The position numbers and the translations under genes were made by a program. 40,841 nt of DNA from Chloroflexota bacterium (GTDB lineage: Bacteria; Chloroflexota; Anaerolineae; DTLA01): contig JADBJK010000038.1 of assembly GCA_014874485.1 (NCBI GenBank), positions 1-40,841 of the forward strand, given 5' to 3'. Below the pieces are notes generated by a model. The model made no database searches. It was not told where the DNA came from and was given only the letters and a program-made list of their open reading frames with translations. Shown here one piece after another: positions 37,738 to 40,841 of this stretch (positions are counted from its first letter, which is position 1; each line of letters starts with the position of its first letter).

Positions 37738-38943
37738 TTATGCCCCATATTTTGCCAGGCGCAGGGCGTTGGCCATGGCCAAGCGCATGATCTCCTTGGC
37801 GGGGAAGACGCCCAGCGCCCCGCGCGCGCAGGCCCGCTCGCCGAATGCGTCTACGTCGTCGGGGCGGCAGTAGCGCGACCAGATGATCGTGGGCACGGGG
37901 TGCCACGAGTGGCTCTTGAGCACGGCGGGCGTGGAATGGTCGCCGCTGACGATGACCACGTCGGGGTTCAGGGCCATCATCTGCGGAACCAGTTCGTCCA
38001 CGTGCTCTATGATCTGCCGCTTGCGGTCAAAGTCGCCGTCCTCGCCCGCCGAGTCGGTCTTCTTGACGTGGAGGTAGAAGAAGTCGTACTTGGCCCAGTT
38101 GGCCTTCAGGGTCTCCACCTCGTCTTCCACGGTCTCGCCGGTCTTCAGGATGTCCATGCCGACCAGTTTGGCCAGGCCGCGATACATGGGGTAGGTGGCG
38201 ATGGCGGCGCACTTCAGGCCGTAGATTTGCCCCATGGACGGCAGGGCGGGGTCTTTGGCAAAGCCGCGCAGGGTTACGCCGTTGGCCGGGTGCTGATCGG
38301 CCAGCAGTTTGTGCGCCTCGGCCACCCACCGGTTGACCAGGTCGGCGGTGGGCTGGGCGTCGTCGGTCAGCGCGTGCACCGGCAGCGGCGGCACGCCCAC
38401 CTTCTGCGGGTCGGTCTCGCTGAGGTTCGGCGACAGGCCCTTGCCCCGCAGCACCAGGGCGAAGCGGTAGTCCTGCACCGCCTCCACGAAGACCTCCACG
38501 CCCGGAAGGCGAATCTGGCGCAGGATTTCCACCAGTTCGCGGCACTTCTCGGTGGGGATGCGCCCGGCGCGGCGGTCGGTGATGTTGCCGTTGGCGTCCA
38601 GCGAGCAGAAGTTGCCCCGCGCGGCCACGTCGTCCTTCTCCAGCGGGAAGCCGATGCCGAGCGCCTCCAGCACGCCGCGCCCAATGACGTATTGCAGCGG
38701 GTCGTAGCCGAACAGGGCCAGGTGGCCCGGCCCGCTGCCCGGGGTGATGCCCGCGCCCACGGGCTGGCTGAGGCCGCAGATGCCCTCGCGGGCCAGGCGG
38801 TCCAGGTTGGGCGTGTGGGCGGCCTCCAACTCGGTGAGGCCGTTGGCCGTCAGGGGCAGCCCGCCCAGGCCGTCCAGGATGAGCATCAGGATTTTGGTGT
38901 TGGCCGGCTGGGCCAGTTCGTGAATCCAGTCCAGTTCGTTCAT
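37738..38943 (-). CDS. apgM: Cofactor-independent phosphoglycerate mutase, archaeal type
   Basis: A 401-residue glycolytic enzyme that interconverts 3- and 2-phosphoglycerate without 2,3-bisphosphoglycerate. The alkaline-phosphatase-like metal sites are LDGLGG (23-28), the nucleophile S70 in TPGSGPGHLALFGYDP, KKTDSAGEDGD and VVSGDHSTP near the C-terminus. The archaeal (aPGAM) branch is indicated by the EKCRELVEILR region and overall length about 400. GGAG precedes ATG 38943. It lies downstream of the MalK-type ATPase on the same strand, separated by a repeat-filled 122-bp gap. It may be transcribed from upstream; no local promoter was found. Confidence 0.94.
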   Translation of the reverse strand: MNELDWIHELAQPANTKILMLILDGLGGLPLTANGLTELEAAHTPNLDRLAREGICGLSQPVGAGITPGSGPGHLALFGYDPLQYVIGRGVLEALGIGFPLEKDDVAARGNFCSLDANGNITDRRAGRIPTEKCRELVEILRQIRLPGVEVFVEAVQDYRFALVLRGKGLSPNLSETDPQKVGVPPLPVHALTDDAQPTADLVNRWVAEAHKLLADQHPANGVTLRGFAKDPALPSMGQIYGLKCAAIATYPMYRGLAKLVGMDILKTGETVEDEVETLKANWAKYDFFYLHVKKTDSAGEDGDFDRKRQIIEHVDELVPQMMALNPDVVIVSGDHSTPAVLKSHSWHPVPTIIWSRYCRPDDVDAFGERACARGALGVFPAKEIMRLAMANALRLAKYGA

Positions 38944-38976
38944 GTGGGTTCTCCGATTTGGGCAGAGCCGCGCGGT

Positions 38977-39068
38977 AGTAGGGGCATCGTAGGGGCATTA
39001 TGGGGGCGTAGGGGCGTAGCCCCAGGGGGCGTAGCATGCTACGCCCCTACACGGCCCCTACACCCCTA
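38977..39068. repeat. GTAGGGGC repeat cluster with an internal palindrome
   Basis: Several copies of GTAGGGGC (at 38977, 38990 and near 39008) are followed by GCGTAGCATGCTACGCC (about 39029-39045), a palindrome, and by complementary GCCCCTAC words. The cluster fills the gap between apgM and the ATPase gene and reaches the ATPase stop codon (39066-39068), which is inside the last CCCTACC word. Confidence 0.75.
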
Positions 39069-40166
39069 CCGGATGGCTCGCTCCGTGGCTCTGTCAAAGA
39101 TGTGGATGCGGTCCATGTCAAAGACCACTTCCACGTCGTGGCCCACGCGCATGTTGGTGCGCGGGTCCACGCGGCCAACGTAGGAGTGCTTGCCGGTTAC
39201 CAGGTACACGAACACCTCGTTGCCCATCAACTCGGTAACGTCCACCTTGGCGGGGACGCGGGCCGGGTTGATGCCGGGCGGTGTGAACTCGGCGTCGTGG
39301 ACGTTGTCGGGCCGGATGCCGAAGATGACCTCTTTGCCCAGGTGCGGCGCGAGCACGGGCCGACGAGCCTCCGGCACCTTGAGCCGGAACGAGCCGGTGT
39401 CAATATACATGTCGTCCTTGGTGCCCACCAGCGTGGCGTCAAAGAAGTTCATCGCCGGGCTGCCGATGAACCCGGCCACGAAGACGTTGTCGGGCTTGTC
39501 GTACAGGTTCTGCGGCGTGTCCAGTTGCTGGAGGATGCCGTCCTTGAGCACGGCGATGCGCGTGCCCATGGTCATGGCCTCCATCTGGTCATGGGTTACG
39601 TAGATGAACGTGGTCTGGAGCCGCTGGTGGAGTTTGGACAGTTCAGCGCGGGTCTGCACGCGCAGTTTGGCGTCCAGGTTGGACAGTGGCTCGTCCATGA
39701 GGAAGACCTTGGGCTCGCGGACGATGGCCCGACCCAGGGCGACGCGCTGCCGCTGGCCGCCCGACAACTGCTTCGGCTTGCGGTCCAGCAACTGCTCAAT
39801 GCCCAGGATGGCCGCCGCCTCTTTCACGCGACGGTCAATCTCGGACTTGGGCGTCTTGCGGAGTTTCAGGCCGAAGGCCATGTTGTCGTACACGGTCATG
39901 TGCGGGTACAGGGCGTAGGACTGGAAGACCATGGCGATGTCGCGGTCCTTGGGGGCCACGTCGTTGACCAGGCGGTCGCCGATGTAAATCTTGCCCTCGG
40001 TGATCTCTTCCAGGCCAGCGAGCAGGCGCAGCGCGGTGGTCTTGCCGCAACCCGACGGGCCGACCAGCACGAGGAACTCCTTGTCCCTCACTTCCAGGGA
40101 CAGGTCGTTGACGGCGATGACGTCGCCGAATCGCTTCGTAACGTGTTCGTAGGTTACGCTTGCCAT
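39066..40166 (-). CDS. Carbohydrate ABC transporter ATPase (MalK/UgpC/MsmK family)
   Basis: A 366-residue ATP-binding subunit of a sugar or polyol importer. Walker A GPSGCGKTT (36-44), the Q-loop MVFQSYALYPHMTVYDNMAF, the signature LSGGQRQRVALGRAIV, Walker B FLMDEPLSNLDAKLR and YVTHDQMEAMTMG are all intact. The region after about residue 240 has the TOBE/OB-fold regulatory domain of the MalK group (FIGSPAMNFF, FGIRPDNVHD). The ATG at 40166 has GGGGAG upstream; the longer frame would run through gene-free repeat DNA. No permease or sugar-binding protein is adjacent, so it may serve several importers encoded elsewhere, as MsmK-like ATPases do. Confidence 0.94.
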   Translation of the reverse strand: MASVTYEHVTKRFGDVIAVNDLSLEVRDKEFLVLVGPSGCGKTTALRLLAGLEEITEGKIYIGDRLVNDVAPKDRDIAMVFQSYALYPHMTVYDNMAFGLKLRKTPKSEIDRRVKEAAAILGIEQLLDRKPKQLSGGQRQRVALGRAIVREPKVFLMDEPLSNLDAKLRVQTRAELSKLHQRLQTTFIYVTHDQMEAMTMGTRIAVLKDGILQQLDTPQNLYDKPDNVFVAGFIGSPAMNFFDATLVGTKDDMYIDTGSFRLKVPEARRPVLAPHLGKEVIFGIRPDNVHDAEFTPPGINPARVPAKVDVTELMGNEVFVYLVTGKHSYVGRVDPRTNMRVGHDVEVVFDMDRIHIFDRATERAIR

Positions 40167-40385
40167 GTGGCAATCTCCCCAAATGGTATGGCGGGCAAAT
40201 GCCCTGAAGGTGGAGTCATGGGAAACAGAACTGTTCGGTCGCCGATGCTGGCGCGTCGGCGGGCGCAAGGCCAAAACCGCTTTCCCAGACCCAAAGCGCG
40301 AATGTTGCAAGTGCGTTGAGTTGTCGTCGGCTACGCGATACGCATCCCCCCTTTCAACGTGTGCATTCGCTGAAACAGGGCCCTT

Positions 40386-40459
40386 TTCACCGCAGAGCAC
40401 GCAGAGGCCGCGGAGATGATTTGTAGGTTATCCGCGTGCTCCGCGCTGCCCGTTGTGAA
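40386..40459. repeat. Family A palindromic repeat
   Basis: The left arm TTCACCGCAGAGCACGCAG and right arm CCGCGTGCTCCGCG…TTGTGAA are imperfectly complementary. Together with 40652-40678 and the tandem repeat at 40712-40807 it accounts for much of the 675-bp gene-free right end of the window. Confidence 0.75.
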
Positions 40460-40521
40460 CCAGCCTTTCAGCGAAGTTACACCTGATACTCGGTGCTGCG
40501 CGGATGGACGATTGCGGGGAT

Positions 40522-40527
40522 ATTATA
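40522..40527 (-). promoter_or_regulatory. Possible extended -10 promoter
   Basis: Minus-strand TGC-TATAAT reads as an extended -10 without a good -35. It would transcribe toward the ATPase gene, giving a long leader of about 350 nt through the family A repeat. Weak evidence. Confidence 0.3.
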
Positions 40528-40651
40528 GCACAAGTGCGGCGGGAGGGGGTAATTGCGAGGGCGAGATGGCCGCTCCATCCCTTGGCGAACCGCGCGCACA
40601 TGCTGCGGACTTCCACCGGCTGCTGTTGCGACGCGCCTCGCAGGTGTTTGA

Positions 40652-40678
40652 TTCACCGCAGAGCGCGCGGAGAGCGTG
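40652..40678. repeat. Half unit of family A
   Basis: ATTCACCGCAGAGCGCGCGG continues with AGAGCGT but has no matching right arm, so only a left half is present. Confidence 0.6.
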
Positions 40679-40711
40679 TCATTGATCGCCCTATACTGTA
40701 CCAGGCATCGC

Positions 40712-40807
40712 CGCCTGATGTGTACCACCCGCAGTCGCCCGATCTGTACCACCCGTGATCGCCCGATGTGTACCACCCGCAGTCGCCCGATGTGTACCAC
40801 CGGAGTG
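40712..40807. repeat. 24-bp tandem repeat, four units
   Basis: Units start at 40712, 40736, 40760 and 40784 and read CGCCCGATGTGTACCACC followed by CGCAGT or a variant such as CGTGAT. A more degenerate copy may precede them (about 40687-40709). Copies differ at up to four positions. The period is a multiple of three, so both strands stay open, but no start or ribosome site makes a gene credible. Confidence 0.88.
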
Positions 40808-40841
40808 GCGCGATGGCGAGCTCGTGGCTACACTCCTCCGA

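Overview
The window is GC-rich bacterial chromosomal DNA. I infer a Chloroflexota (Anaerolineae-like) genome, probably from an anaerobic or microaerophilic environmental or thermophilic lineage. Indications are an AAA_32/COG1067 Lon-like protease, archaeal-type phosphoglycerate mutase, TldD/TldE, GatCA, a MalK-type ATPase, a secreted protein with twin C-terminal 'GWNL…YD…W…GYWV' domains, and dense families of dispersed palindromic repeats between genes. This assignment rests on family composition only; no rRNA is present.

Layout. (1) 1-8132: sensory block. A PAS-rich response regulator (C-terminally cut short) and a membrane histidine kinase lie on the minus strand, divergent from a 1447-residue hybrid kinase (7TM-PAS-PAS-GAF-PAS-GAF-PAS-HisKA-HATPase-REC). 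(2) 8212-10634: a CcmC-like six-helix membrane protein and the bifunctional NAD(P)HX repair enzyme. (3) 10975-14394, minus strand: an Rrf2 regulator, a radical SAM enzyme, MnmA and a small membrane protein form a tight operon, followed by a separately promoted DUF948-like/YtxH pair. (4) 14483-15176: a tandem array of palindromic repeats. (5) 15239-18118: a metal-binding ABC lipoprotein, an ABC exporter half-transporter and tRNA-His with its own promoter and terminator. (6) 18461-21129, minus strand: a 19-heme-motif cytochrome c translationally coupled to a cytochrome b, behind a consensus promoter overlapped by a CRP/FNR-like site. (7) 21438-24282: a TraR/DksA zinc-finger protein, the primary sigma factor with a terminator-like leader hairpin, and a ferritin-like protein. 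(8) 24677-29151: a secreted TIM-barrel protein, the Lon-like protease and a FmdB zinc ribbon. (9) 29661-33346: TldD, TldE and a MntA-HepT toxin-antitoxin pair. (10) 33476-37696: GatC, GatA, a sugar-phosphate nucleotidyltransferase, a small conserved protein and an aminotransferase in one run. (11) 37738-40166, minus strand: ApgM and a MalK-type ATPase. The right end (40167-40841) has no gene but carries repeats, including a 24-bp tandem repeat.

The genes are mostly housekeeping and signalling. The most distinctive parts are the coupled multiheme cytochrome c/cytochrome b module with its regulatory region, the Rrf2-radical SAM-MnmA operon with a palindrome downstream of its promoter, the possible attenuator in the sigma-factor leader, and the repeat landscape. 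At least five palindromic families recur, some nested inside others, and two copies of one family differ by compensating arm changes.

Several promoters match the -35/-10 consensus with 16-18 bp spacing. They are listed individually because they define the transcription units.
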